A stretch of DNA of 64,000 bases from Bufo bufo (Eukaryota; Chordata; Amphibia; Anura; Bufonidae): contig NC_053390.1 of assembly GCF_905171765.1 (NCBI RefSeq), positions 582,268,471 through 582,332,470 of the forward strand, given 5' to 3'. The translations under genes were made by a program, and so were the position numbers. This document shows positions 10,337 through 22,445 of this stretch, in pieces; positions within the stretch are counted from its first letter, which is position 1; the number at the start of each line of letters is the position of its first letter. The notes beneath the pieces were generated by a model. It ran no database searches and had not been told where the DNA came from. It saw only the letters and a program-made list of their open reading frames with translations.

Positions 10337-10728
10337 GTTTGTTGAGGTAGGATTGGACTGAGGAAAAAAAATCCCTATTTCTCACTCTGTATCTATTTAT
10401 GCCCTGCCTATGAACGGAATAGCCGCACTGATAGGGGTGATCCGGTGTCAGGAGCCTCTTACTCACCCTAGTAAGTCCCTGACACAGAAAAAGGTCCCAT
10501 CACCATGATGTTATTAGAATGTGAATTAGTTCAGTCAGGGTATATGAAAAGTCAAGACACTTTGTATCAAAAAACTAAAATTGCATCATCCAGAAATATG
10601 TAGGAACATGTTATATTCCTTACATATCATAATTAGGTACCATATAAAAACCACATCAGCTCATCAGGGGACAGCAACCAGAACTAATATCCTTACAATA
10701 TAAGGTGTTACCCATATCATAAATAAGG
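10337..10728 (-). mobile_element. PLE-0 tail (pLTR-like segment) with deleted hammerhead core
   Basis: The minus strand matches 27,728-28,120 (end of PLE-3) throughout. CTGATGAG is kept (10660-10667), but the stretch holding the second half of stem II, GAAAC and the predicted cleavage site is deleted: CTGATGAGCTG runs straight into ATGTGGTTTTTATATGG. It lies inverted just before the PLE-1 coding region, the kind of inverted terminal fragment often seen with Penelope-like elements. Confidence 0.75.
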
Positions 10729-12370
10729 GTGTACAAGCTGGTCTCATTGACATTAAACTAAAGGAATATCTTTTGGTTCAGCATCCTATTACCCCCATGT
10801 TATACTTGTTACCTAAAATTCATAAAAATTTGAATGATCCCCCGAGCAGACCTATTGTGTCTTGACGGGGTTCATTGTTGAGCAATGTTTCTGTCCTTCT
10901 GGACAAAATATTGTGCAACTTTGCTATGTCGTCTAAATCCAAAATACAGGATACAACAGATTTTTTGAATAAGCTGTCGGATGTGGTCATTACTTCAGAT
11001 GCGATTATGGTTTCTTTCGATATAGTCAGCCTTTATACATCGATTAGGCATGAGTTCGGCATGAATGCTGTCAAACTGGCACTCACACGATCTGATCTCT
11101 CATTACGGTGTCAGGATTTTATCTTGACATTACTTCATGCAGTACTTACACATAATTTATTTTTATTTGGTGATCATTTTTATCTCCAATTGAAGGGGTC
11201 TAATGTGGTGCCCACTTATGCCAACATGGCGGTCTCCTTCTTAGAAGACACCTTCATCTATGTGTCGCCCCACTTCGAACACGTGTTGAGGTAGTGGCGA
11301 TACATAGATGAAATTTTTTTTATTTGGACAGGGACTGAACAACAATTATCTTTTTTTTTCCTTTCTAAATACCATTGACAGTGACATCAAATTCACACTT
11401 AGTCACTCGAGTGAACGGATCAACTTTCTTGATGTATTAATAACTTTGAATGATGGGCAATTTAGGACTGAAGTGTATACTAAGCCTACGGATAAGAATA
11501 CTTTGGTAAGATACGATTTTGCCCACCCTAGGGCCATGATTAAGTCCCTTCCATACAGTCAGTATATGCGGGCTAAACGGATAGTGAGTGACACACACCA
11601 TCTTGATCGGACACTCACTAGGATGACTACGTTATTTAAGAAGCGTAGTTTTCCTAGTAAGGTATTGAAACCACATTTGAGGACTATACAAACAGTTGAC
11701 AGAACAGATTTACTTATTAAAAAACAAGAAAATAGACCTTTACAAAGAATTCCTTTGGTTACTACCTATACAGAGGACAGTCATTTAATTAATAAGATTG
11801 TGAATAGACAATGGTCTGTCCTAAACAGTGGACATAATAATATTGAGACCTCAAAATCTGAGAGATAAATTAGTGCAGACAGATGTAGGCCCACAAAAAA
11901 AGACCGGACAGAGTTTTTTACGTCCACAAAAATTCAGATGCTCTCCGTGCCTAAATTGCGTCAATTGTCGGTATATAAAGAAGGGCAATGCTTTTATTCA
12001 CCCTTTGACACATAAACAATATCCTGCCAAACATTTTCTAACTTGAGAATCTTCTTTCGTTATATATATTCTTTGGTGTCCTTGCAATGTATTGTACATA
12101 GGGGAGACGTCACTTGATTTCATAACACGGTTAAACCAACACCGGTACACTATTTAGAAGAAACAAATGAAACTTCCAGTATCAAAACATTTCACTGAGT
12201 TAAATCATAAGGAGAGTGATTTGAGATGTTTTCTGATAGATCATGTCCCGATTTCCCATAGGGGAGGCAATAGAGGTTTGTCCCTCAAGAAACGGGAACT
12301 TTATTGGATTGCTACCCTGAATTCCTTGAGACCATATGGATTAAATGTAGATTTTAAGCCTGGGATTTGA
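10729..12370 (+). pseudogene. PLE-1 reverse transcriptase / GIY-YIG endonuclease
   Basis: Penelope-like elements encode one protein with an RT related to telomerase and a C-terminal GIY-YIG nuclease. In order: LYLLPKIHK (about 10,800), SFDIVSLYTSI (motif A, about 11,010), a shortened motif B ending PTYANM, YIDEIFF in place of the YxDD box (about 11,300), FLDVLI, a Cys cluster CSPCLNCVNC (about 11,940), and GIY-YIG remnants VIYILWCPCNVLYIGET (about 12,060-12,110) with SKHFTELNH downstream. Stops and frameshifts occur near 10,864, 11,292, 11,340, 11,866, 12,044 and 12,155. The catalytic second Asp is replaced by Glu, so the copy is dead. It belongs to a different PLE lineage from PLE-2 and PLE-3. 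Confidence 0.85.
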
Positions 12371-13373
12371 AATACATAATCCCCAGTTAACGCATTGATG
12401 CTCATGTCCTATCTCTTCTTGAATATGGTGATAATTATACTAATGACCTTTTCTTCTTTTTGTTTTTAGTTTTTTTATTTGATGGAAGAATGATGGAGGG
12501 CTTGCCGAACTAGAATGGATTTATTACAACAATTGAAAAGTAATATATAATTAATTGTAATTATTGATTATAACAGCAGAAAATCTGTTTTTGGATACAT
12601 TGTACAGTTTGGGATGGTGGTTTTTTCCTCTCTTCGGTCTCTAATAATTAATGTTACTTCTATCATTGATTTTTCTTGTTAATGATATGTTTTGAATATC
12701 GTTTTGGACCTCATTATATATTTTTGACCTTCTATAATTGGTTACATACCTAACGGGGGTCCTCGTGCCATTGAAGTGGCGTTGACCCCAGTATAATCAC
12801 TTGCCGATATTGGTTTTCACTGTGCATTAACATGACACAGTGGCCACCACTGGCAAGTACTTCCTCTTCTCATTTTAGTCTACTTTATTTTATTTCAATT
12901 TTATTAGGTGCATAGGGAACGCCTTTAAGTCTGAAATCCTTAATCAGGATGCCAGCAAAGTATGTTCCTTCTGGGCTATATTGTAATACGAGGGTGGTAT
13001 TTTATCTGTTAAGTACTGCGCGTATCAAATAATGAGGTCCACAATGATGTCTGTTTAGTGTTGTGTATACAGCACATTTATGCCGACAGTAGTCTGGGGA
13101 CAGGACAACATTATTTTAGTCAATAATTTTGTGCAGTGTCTCCTTTAAGAACTCTTTTTCATGTTGTTCTTTTTCCTTTGTGGCGCTGGGATGGCACTTG
13201 GACACTGGGTTGAGATCGGTCATCTTACCTAGGTGCCCATGTGCATATTTCAGGGTACTGGGATTTGAGCTTTGCATAAAACACATTATTAACATACCTT
13301 AGTCACATGTTCTTTTAGAAGAGTGTGATCGTGCGATCGGTTTGTGTCCCGCTATCGCTCTCTTTGCATACTA
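12371..13373 (+). other. Presumed PLE-1 3' UTR, first part
   Basis: About 1 kb of A/T-rich sequence without a coding frame following the PLE-1 stop codon. It is assigned to PLE-1 only by position, and is interrupted by the TA-flanked MITE at 13374. Confidence 0.45.
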
Positions 13374-14113
13374 CCGTGTTTCCCCGAAAATAAGACATCC
13401 CCGAAAATAAGACCTACTTCCAGTTTTGCCTCTCGCTGTAATATAAGACATCCCCCCGAAAATAAGGCCTCCCCAATAATAAGGCCTCCCTGGAATATAA
13501 GGCCCCCGAAGCTACTGTAAGGCGTCTGACTGCTTTGGACCGTAGCGGCGGGCGCCGCCGCGCAGCTCACTGATTGGCCACAGCGCAGCCAGAGCTGTTC
13601 AGGCAGTGCGAGGGCTCTTTAAATCAGAGAGCCCGCGCCACCGCCAGGACAAGCTGCCGCCTGCTGCTTGCTCTGCCCTGACGGAGTCTGGCTGACTCAC
13701 AATTAGACAGTGAGTGAGTCGTGCAGGGCAGGAGTCGGGCACATTGTGTGGAATCTGGCCGGCACGGACAAACAGGGGTGACTGAGGTGGGGGGGAGGGG
13801 GATCTCTGATTAAGTGGTGGGGGATGTCTGGTGAAGGTGGGAGGGGGGGATAGACTAAATAATCCACTGTCTGCTGGCACAGGGGAGGGGGATCACTTAA
13901 AATGACACAGGGGAATCAGAGGGGGGAATCAAAATGACACAGAAGGGGGTACTAAAATGGCAATCCCCCCTCTGATTCTCCTGTGCCATTTTGATTCCCC
14001 CCTCTGATCCCCCTGTGTCATGGAAAAATAAGACATCCCTGAAAATAAGACCTAGAGCATCTTTGGGAGCAAAAATTAATATAAGACACTGTCTAATTTT
14101 CGGGGAAACAGGG
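13374..14113. mobile_element. TA-flanked mariner-type MITE (740 bp)
   Basis: Left end CCGTGTTTCCCCGAAAATAA and right end its reverse complement with one mismatch (TTTTCGGGGAAACAGGG), with TA at 13372-13373 and 14114-14115. The ends contain repeated copies of GAAAATAAGAC. The interior is GC-rich and low-complexity; the frames in it have no recognisable product. TA target duplication points to Tc1/mariner mobilisation. Confidence 0.85.
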
Positions 14114-14115
14114 TA

Positions 14116-14830
14116 TTGTGTACATGGTGTTTGTGGTCACGTGACCTAGCTGTGACATGTGATCGCTCGCCGGCGATGCTGTCTTCTGTATACACAGCAT
14201 CTCCATGGAGGTTGCGGTCATGTGACTCAGATTGAACATGTGACCGCTCTCTGGAGATGCGGTCACTTCCAGACATGCGCACCGGTGACATGGAAACGCC
14301 GAGTTACAGGATTCCATGCTGGCCAGGTAGAGTCCCTCCTTCATCCATTCATTCATTCATCAAGTTTTTAATGTAGCACATATGGGTTAGCACAAATGTT
14401 TGCACTTTATCAATTATGCATCATTATCTATTTTGGTACTCTTTTGGATATTTTTTATATATTTATCATGTATTTTATGGATGAATACACTGTACTATTG
14501 TAAGATGAATATTTATATATCATATGTATGAGTTATTTTATTATATTATGAGCACTATTGCACTTTATTAGTTTATTATTTCAATTGTCTTATCACCATG
14601 TGGGTGGTATTTATATATGCACTATCCACCACTATTGTTATTGCTTGAAAAAGGTTCCATTGAGAGGACCGAAACATCGCATCTGGTGGAATAAAATACG
14701 CACATTATTTTTTGGAAGTGCCGTGGAGTTTATTTCTTTATATTTGGTTGGTGAATCGCATCTACAGCCGCTGGCACTCCTACTTTACTGTCTGGAATGC
14801 GGTGCTGCCCAGTGTTATATTTTTTACAAT
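14116..14830 (+). other. Presumed PLE-1 3' end with hammerhead-like cassette and AATAAA
   Basis: Continues the PLE-1 3' region after the MITE. Near its end is a hairpin with GAAAC (14,644-14,675) followed by GGAATAAAATACGC and TTTTTTGGAAGTGC, the same order (GAAAC hairpin, AATAAA, GGAAG) seen at 37,505-37,660 and 47,455-47,545. It stops where PLE-2 begins on the other strand. Confidence 0.5.
14641..14683 (+). ncRNA. Degenerate hammerhead-like motif
   Basis: CTTGAAA stands where CUGAUGA is expected, followed by hairpin GGTTCC/AGGACC and GAAAC at 14671-14675. The cleavage triplet would be CGC instead of GUH, and stem I does not pair. It is probably a decayed relic, or a convergent hairpin. Confidence 0.3.
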
Positions 14831-15492
14831 ATAAGGTGTATAGATATCATATAAATAAAGATGTTGAATTCAGGTGCCGATGTATAGGTCACAAAACAGA
14901 TTAACCATTCATACCTTGAAAGTCACTGGATAAAAATCTATATAAATAACACCGCCTGATAAGTATTGGATCAATATAAGTATGATGTCGGACCACTAGG
15001 GTCTAAATACTTGCGGTACTGTAGATATTTCGCAGTTGATATGCCTGTAGGAGGGGGAGAAGACAGAGTGGCCCCAATGCGATGGCAATGCGGAGAAGTG
15101 CTGCGTCTATAGAAGCCGTGATGCAACGTCTCTGAATAAAGCGCCGCTTTTTAAATGGACTCCCGGGGCCAGTATCGCGAGATCTCGGCCATTTGCGCAG
15201 CGCTGCATCATGGATTATGTCATGACGCATGCCGTTGCGTTCTAAAGCACGGCCAGAGTTCCAGAAAATGAATAACTCTATTGAGTGGATATTTGTGATC
15301 GCTGGGCCCGTTAAACGGATCAGATAACTTATGCACCATATTTTAAATTACCATATGGGGAGATTATTATATAATTTTTTTTTTATCTTTCTAGAAAATG
15401 GCAAAATTGATAAGTACCTCATATATATAAAGGGGAAAAGTATATAAACAATGCCCTAAGGAAAAGGTATATATGCATATAAATATATGTAG

Positions 15493-16132
15493 TGTAAGGT
15501 ATCGCCTTCTTTCAGTAGGTCACAATCACAGATATCTTCACGGACACCAGGATTAAAGTCCAAATGACGGTTTCTTTTCATGAGCCCAAACATACACAAT
15601 ACAAAATAAACACCTGCCCGTCTAGGCACTTGCTAATACAAACATCATATCCCTGACTCACCTAAAGAACACAGTTTAGGGTCAGTGTCTCAGGCTCCAA
15701 GCCCTTATTCGGTTTTCTCATCAAATAACAATCCACACCGAGAAGAGATCAGGCTTCACATAGCCTCATGGCCCCTGAGTCCTCCTGGCTGAGACCACTC
15801 AGAGCCTCTGCTGGTCTCTGTTCCAAATCACTCTCTCCCCCAGACTGACATACTGGGAGGTGCTTTATGCCAGCCTGATTACAGCAGGCCTCACCTGCGG
15901 TCACCTCAGGTAGAAGGGAATACCCGTCCTGGAAGGGTGTGGATTGGCGGATCCCACTTCCAGTCCTGTCTGCCAATCCAACTAAAATCCAGCCCAGAAT
16001 TAATAAACAAAACTGTCTCAGCAAACTATGCTTTGCTGAGACGACTGCCGCTCTCTGGATTTTAGCTGTCTCACCCAGCTGAGGTACCTGAGTGGGACAT
16101 ACACGCCTTCCAGCACTGTTTGCTTTACCACA
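15493..16132. mobile_element. Solo LTR, 640 bp, 4-bp target duplication
   Basis: Starts TGTAAGGTATCG and ends TTTACCACA, with GTAG at 15489-15492 and 16133-16136. PLE-3 carries a single GTAG at the matching place (rc of AATCCTACATATATTT near 26,690), so the boundaries are exact. No internal retrotransposon genes are present. A 4-bp duplication fits Gypsy or ERV types. Orientation is not clear. Confidence 0.85.
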
Positions 16133-16696
16133 GTAGGATTCTTATAAATTCAAGGATAATTATACCCCAACCTAATAAAATGAATAGCTATGGCAAAATT
16201 TTAAATGAAACATGTGAAGTCTAAATCTTCATTTAGACAATTTGGTGAGACTGTATTCAGTCGATATATCCATCTGATCTCCAGCATAAACAAAAAAAAA
16301 CCTAAAAATTACTTTAATGGTATACGTTAAAAGGATCCCTAAAGGGTCCGCTAAATCCAAACTACTAGATGTACAAACAAACAAAAAAAAATTAAGTGAC
16401 TGATAACCACATCCAGAATAATATTTAAATGCCTGGGGTATGGGAGAGTTTATCCCTAGATCTACCCCTATCCTAAAACCTCAGCCCAGGGAGGGCTCCT
16501 AGTGGTGGAGGCCCCCTGTCCGCGTACCTATACTGCTAACCCTTACCATTCCTTATAGGGGTATCGCAGAGATGGTGGACAATTATCCCAGGTATGAGGT
16601 ATGGACAATAGGTTACCAACTATATGAGTCGACTGGATGGGGAAAAAAAAAGAAAAGAAGACACAAAACATAGTACAGACAAAAACAAAAATACAC

Positions 16697-17506
16697 TTAT
16701 TCAGGGTTGACATTATAGTCAGACGCCTCAATTACCTCAAATAATAACCATCTGGACTCTTTTTGTTTTAATGTTCGCTCTATATTGCCTCCTCTGATGG
16801 AAGCTCTCACTACTTCAATCATACAGAATGAAATACCAGTGACAACCCCCTGATGGTGTGTTTGAATATGTCTCGCAATTGGTTTATCTCGTTTGTTTCT
16901 AATGTCACCTAGATGTTCTAAGAGTCGCATTTTGAACTCCCTACATGTTTTGCCTACCTACCGTATAGGATTCCATAGTGACATTGCATCAAATAAACAA
17001 CACCTATGGTGTTACAATTCGCAAAACTACGTGCCTTGTAAATTTTAGTGTCTGTACTATCTCTAAAGGTATCCCCAATCTTAATAAAAAGGCAGGCCTT
17101 ACATCGCCCACATTTAAAGGTACAATTTTTTTGGCCCTCAAGCCATGTTTTTTTATGGGGGAAGTCATAGTGACTATGTACTAGGGTGTCACCAATATTT
17201 CTTCCTCTGTGAAACGTTATAGAGGGTGTATCTGCCACATAATCTTTCAAATCAGGACCTGTTTTGAGAAGGGACCAGTACCGGTTTAGGATATCCCTAA
17301 CTTGATTAGGTTGAGAATCAAAAGACCCAATTATATGTATTAGTCCGTCCTCTTTTTTTGTTATTTCGTGGTTGAAGAAGGGACGCCTGATCGCTTTCAC
17401 TTGCAAGTCCAAGCTTGGTTTAAGCAATGGTTTGAATCATTGATAGAGTTTTGTTGCCTCAAATTCAAATTCATCCATTGTGGAGCAATTGCGCCTCACT
17501 CTTAAT
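16697..17506 (-). pseudogene. PLE-2 C-terminal region with GIY-YIG endonuclease
   Basis: The minus strand encodes the region after RT: NRYWSLLKTGPDLKDYVADT, the Cys cluster CGRCKACLF (about 17,100), then VVYLMQCHYGILY (GIY-YIG core) and, after a frameshift near 16,950, MRLLEHLGDIRNKRDKPIA followed by RHIQTHHQG. The last open stretch ends DYNVNPE at 16,697. A GIY-YIG domain nicks DNA to prime reverse transcription. The reading frame is interrupted upstream by the hAT insertion at 17,507. Confidence 0.85.
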
Positions 17507-18593
17507 TAGGGATGAGTGAACCCGAACTGTATAGTTCGGGTTCGTACCGAATTTTGGGGTGTTCGTGACACGGACTCGAACCCGAACATTTACGTGAAAG
17601 TCTGGGTTTGGTGTTCGGCGCTTTCTTGGCGCTTTTTGAAAGGCTGCAAAGCAGCCAATCAACAAGCGTCATACTACTTGCCCCAAGAGGCCATCACAGC
17701 CATGCCTACTATTGGCATGGCTGTGATTGGCCAGTGCAGCATGTGACCCAGCCTCTATTTAAGCTGGAATCACGTAGCGCTGCACATCACTCTGCTCTGA
17801 TCAGTGTAGGGATAGGATGCAGGTGCTGCAGATTAGGCAGGGATTTACTCATCAAAAACACTTAATGAAGTGATCGATCTACAGCTATGTATCATTCAAC
17901 TTCTGCTAGTTAATTGCTTATTGTTTTTAGGCTGCCCAGAGCAATTTTCTGTCACTTTTTTCTAGGGTGATCGGCGGCCATTTTGTGTCTTGTGGTGCGC
18001 CAGCACAAGCTGCCACCAAATCCATTTAACTATCAATAGTGTGTTTTTTTTTTTTTTTTGCTATATCCTACATCAGGGGCTTGGCTGTACTTGCTATTTT
18101 ATTGAGGGGTGAAATACAATTGCCAAAATAGCAGTACCCTAAATCTGGTGTTTTAGCTGTAGCTAGCCAATTGTAATACTGTCTGCTGTCTGGCAAAGGA
18201 TATATTTTTTTCTGGGGTGAAATTCAATTCCCAAAATAGCAATTCCCTAAATCAGTGGTTTCTGCTGTAGCAGGCCAAGTTTAAATCTATCCATAAAAGG
18301 GTATATTACATTGAAGGTGCAAATTCAAGTGCTGATAGGGTCATCCTCAATAACTTCACACGCTACCGTGCATCTCCAAGTGTAATTCTGTCCATAAAGG
18401 GATACCTGTCATCCAGGGCCTAAATACTAGGCCTACAATTTATATTCAGCTAAATCTGTGGTTACTGCTGTGCCTGTATTAGTGTAATACGGTACCTAAA
18501 TAGATAGCCAGATAGTGTTAGGTGCCTGTAAAAAAAGGCCTAAATTTGAATTCAATACATTGGGCCAAATATTTTTTTTTCTTATTGTGGTGA

Positions 18594-21500
18594 ATGGTAA
18601 CAATGAGGAAAACATCTAGTAAGGGACGCGGACATGGTCGTGGTGGTGTTAGTGGACCCTCTGGTGCTGGGAGAGGACGTGGCCGTTCTGCCACAGCCAC
18701 ACGTCCTAGTGTACCAACTACCTCAAGTCCCAGTAGACGCCAGAATTTACAGCGATATTTAGTGGGGCCCAATGCCGTTCTAAGGATGGTAAGGCCTGAG
18801 CAGGTACAGGCATTAGTCAATTGGGTGGCCGACAGTGGATCCAGCACGTTTACATTATCTCCCACCCAGTCTTCTGCAGAAAGCGCACAGATGGCGCCTG
18901 AAAACCAAGCCCATCAGTCTGTCACATCACCCCCATGCATATCAGGGAAACTGTCTGAGCCTCAACTTATGCAGAAGTCTCTTATGCTGTTTGAAGACTC
19001 TGCTGGCAGGGTTTCCCAAGGGCATCCACCTAGCCCTTCCCCAGCGGTGGAAGACATAGAATGCATTGACGCACAACCACTTATGTTTCCTGATGATGAG
19101 GACATGGGAATACCACCTCAGCACGTCTATGATGATGATGAAACACAGGTGCCAACTGCTGCGTCTTTCTTCTGCAGTGTGCAGACTGAACAGGAGGTCA
19201 GGGAGGAAGACTGGGTGGAAGACGATGCAGGGGACGATGAGGTCCTAGACCCCACATGGAATGAAGGTCGTGCCACTGACTTTCAGAGTTTAGATGAAGA
19301 GGCAGTGGTGAGACTGAGCCAACAGCGTAGCAAAAGAGGGAGCAGTGGGCAAAAGCAGAACACCCGCCGCCAAGAGAGTTCGCCTGCTACTGGCCACCGC
19401 CACCTGGGACCGAACACTCCAAAGGCAGCTTCAAGGAGTTCCCTGGCATGGCACTTCTTCAAACAATGTGCTGACGACAAGACCCGAGTGGTTTGCACGA
19501 TGTGCCATCAGAGCCTGAAGCGAGGCATTAACGTTCTGAACCTTAGCACAACCTGCATGACCAGGCATCTGCATGCAAAGCATGAACTGCAGTGGAGTAA
19601 ACACTTAAAAACAAGGAACTCACTCAGGCTCCCCCTGCTACCTCTTCTGCTGCTGCCTCGGCCTCTTCCTCCGCCTCTGGAGGAACGTTACCACCAACAC
19701 CACCACCTCTGTCATAAAGCATCTCCACCATGTCACACGGCAGCGTTCAGCTCTCCATCTCACAAACAATTGAGAGAAAGCGTAAATTCCCACCTAGCCA
19801 CCCTCGATCCCTGGCCCTGAATGCCAGCATTTCTAAACTACTGGCCTATGAAATGCTGTCATTCAGGCTGGTGGACACAGACAGCTTCAAACAGCTCATG
19901 TCGCTTGCTGTCCCACAGTATGTTGTTCCCAGCCGGCACTACTTGTCCAAGAGAGCCGTGCATTGCCTGCACAACCAAGTATCCGATAAAATCAAGTGTG
20001 CACTGCGCAACACCATCTGTGGCAAGGTCCACCTAACCACAGATACGTGGACCAGTAAGCACGGCCAGGGACGCTATATCTCCCTAACTGCACACTGGGT
20101 AAATGTAGAGGCGGCTGGGCCCCAGGCGGAGAGCTCTTTGGCGCACGTCCTTCCGCCGCCAAGGATCGCAGGGCACCATTCTTTGCCTCCTGTAGCCTCC
20201 TCCTCCTACTCAGCTTCCTCCTTCTCTTCTTCCACCTGCTCATCCAGTCAGCCACACACCTTCACCACCAACTTCAGCACAGCCCGGGGTAAACGTCAGC
20301 AGGCCATTCTGAAACTGATATGTTTGGGGGACAGGCCCCACACCGCGCAGGAGTTGTGGCGGGGTATTGAACAGGTGGTGCAGAAGTTCATTCAGAACTA
20401 CCCCGACATGTCAGAGCTGCTGCATAAAGTGCGGGCCGTCTGTGCGCGCTTCCGGCGTTCACATCCTGACGCTGTTAGCCTGGCTGCGCTACAGCATAAC
20501 TTCGGCCTTCCCGCTCACCGCCTCATATGCGACGTGCCCACCAGGTGGAACTCCACCTTGCATATGCTGGACAGACTGTGCGAGCAGCAGCAGGCCATAG
20601 TGGAGTTTCAGCTGCAGCACGCACTGGTCAGTGGCACTGCGGAACAGCACCACTTCACCACCAATGACTGGGCCTCCATGCGAGACCTGTGTGCCCTGTT
20701 GCGTTTTTTCGAGTACTCCACCAACATGGCCAGTGGCGATGACGCCGTTATCAGCGTTACAATACCACTTCTATGTCTCCTTGAGAAAACACTTAGGGCG
20801 ATGATGGAAGAGGAGGTGGCCCAGGAGGAGGAGGAGGAGGAAGAGGGGTCATTTTTAGCACTTTCAGGCCAGTCTCTTAGAAGTGCCTCAGAGGGAGATT
20901 TTTTGCAACAGCAGAGGCCAGGTACAAATGTGGCCAGACAGGGCCCACTACTGGAGGACGAGGAGGACGAGGATGAGGAGGAGGTGGAGGAGGAGGAGGA
21001 TGAAGCATGTTCACAGCGGGGTGGCATCCAACGCAGATCGGGCCCATCACTGGTACGTGGCTGGGGGGAAACGCAGGACGATGACGATACTCCTCCCACA
21101 GAGGACAGCTTGTCCTTACCTCTGGGCAGCCTGGCACACATGAGCGACTACATGCTGCAGTACCTGCGCAATGACAGCAGAGTTGCCCACATTTTATCGT
21201 GTGCGGACTACTGGGTTGCCACCCTGCTGGATTCCCGGTACAAAGACAATGTGCCCACCTTACTTCCTGCACTGGAGCATGATAGGAACAAGTGGAAGCC
21301 CAAGGCGAATGCAGAGGAGGAGCAAGAGGTCGCCAACGCAGCTGTGTCACGGCCAGCTCCTCTGAGGGCAGGGTTAGCATGGCAGAGATGTGGAAAAGTT
21401 TTGTCACCACGCCACAGCTAACTGCACCACCACCTGATACGGAACGTGTTAGCAGGAGGCAGCATTTCACTAACATGGTGGAACAGTACGTGTGCACACC

Positions 21501-21740
21501 CCTCCACGTACTGACTAATGGTTCGGCCTCATTCAACTTCTGGGTCTCCAAATTGTCCACGTGGCCAGAGCTAGCCTTTTATGCCTTGGAGGTGCTGGCC
21601 TGCCCGGCGGCCAGCGTTTTGTCTGAACGTGTATTCAGCACGGCAGGGGGGGGGTCATTACAGACAAACGCAGCCGCCTGTCCACAGCCAATCTGGACAA
21701 GCTGACGTTCATAAAAATGAACCAGGCATGGATCCCATAG
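18594..21740 (+). pseudogene. hAT-1 transposase (BED zinc finger, RNase H-like catalytic core, hAT dimerisation domain)
   Basis: Cut-and-paste transposase, nearly complete but frameshifted. The start is the ATG at 18594, opening a basic RG-rich N-terminus (RGHGRGG, GRGRGRS). An acidic stretch follows, then a BED finger (about 19,440-19,600: WHFF, CTMC, then RHLHAKH). After a shift near 19,625 and a stop near 19,712 the core continues: HLTTDTWTS holds the first catalytic Asp (about 20,040), CDVPTRWNST follows (about 20,530), and there is an acidic Glu-rich insertion (20,810-21,000). After a second shift near 21,350 comes the dimerisation domain with WPELAFYALEVLACPAAS and SERVFSTAG, the region holding the catalytic Glu. 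A G-run near 21,650 shifts the frame again; the natural end NQAWIP is at 21740. Few lesions suggest a fairly young copy. Confidence 0.92.
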
Positions 21741-21869
21741 GACCTGTCCATCCCTTGTGCAGATTAGACATTTATAACTACATCCCCTTAACAATATAAT
21801 CTTGTACTCCAGGGCACTTCATTCAATCCTCTTTTTTTAATTTTACCATTATATTGCGGGGCAACCCAA

Positions 21870-22445
21870 AGTTGAATGAACCTCTCCTCCGTCTGGGTGC
21901 CGGGGTCTAAATATCTGACAGTGGCCTCTTCCAGTGGTGGGTGACATGAAGCCTTATTCTCTGCAATGGGACCTCTCACCTCTGTCTGGGTGCCGGGGCC
22001 TAAATATCTGACAGTGGCCTGTTCCAGTGGTGGGTGTCATGAAGCCTGATTCTCTGCAATGGGACCTCTCTCCTCTGTCTGGGTGCCGGGGCCTAAATAT
22101 CTGACAATGGCCTGTTCCAGTGGTGAGTGACATGAAGCCTGATTCTCTGCAATGGGACCTCTCTCCTCTGTCTGGGTGCCGGGGCCTAAATATCTGACAG
22201 TGGCCTGTTCCAGTGGTGGGTGACATGAAGCCTGATTCTCTGCAATGGGACCTCTCTCCTCTGTCTGGGTGCCGGGGCCTAAATATCTGACAGTGGTCTG
22301 TTACAGTTGTGGGTGACATAAAGCCTGATTCTCTGCTATGGGACCTCTCTCCTCTGTCTGTGTGCCGGGGCCTAAATATCTGACAGTGGCCTGTTCCAGT
22401 GGTGGGTGACATGAAGCCTGATTCTCTGCTATGGGACCTCTCTCC
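21870..22445. repeat. 93-bp tandem repeats in the 3' region of hAT-1
   Basis: About six units; the landmark CCTAAATATCTGACA recurs near 21999, 22092, 22185, 22278 and 22371, always 93 bases apart. As 93 is a multiple of three, a repetitive minus-strand frame of about 150 codons arises by chance. It is placed between the transposase stop and the right terminus. Confidence 0.9.

Noticed and set aside
20608..21560. Two minus-strand frames of 177 and 227 codons, Ser- and Pro-rich
   Set aside because: Antisense of the hAT-1 transposase; low-complexity Ser runs mirror the acidic codon runs of the sense gene.
18594..21740. Possible domesticated host ZBED gene
   Set aside because: It has transposon termini, an exact 8-bp target duplication and several frameshifts, so it is an inactive transposon copy.
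21954..22412. Repetitive minus-strand frame of about 150 codons
   Set aside because: Produced by the 93-bp tandem array inside hAT-1; no independent start signal or domain.
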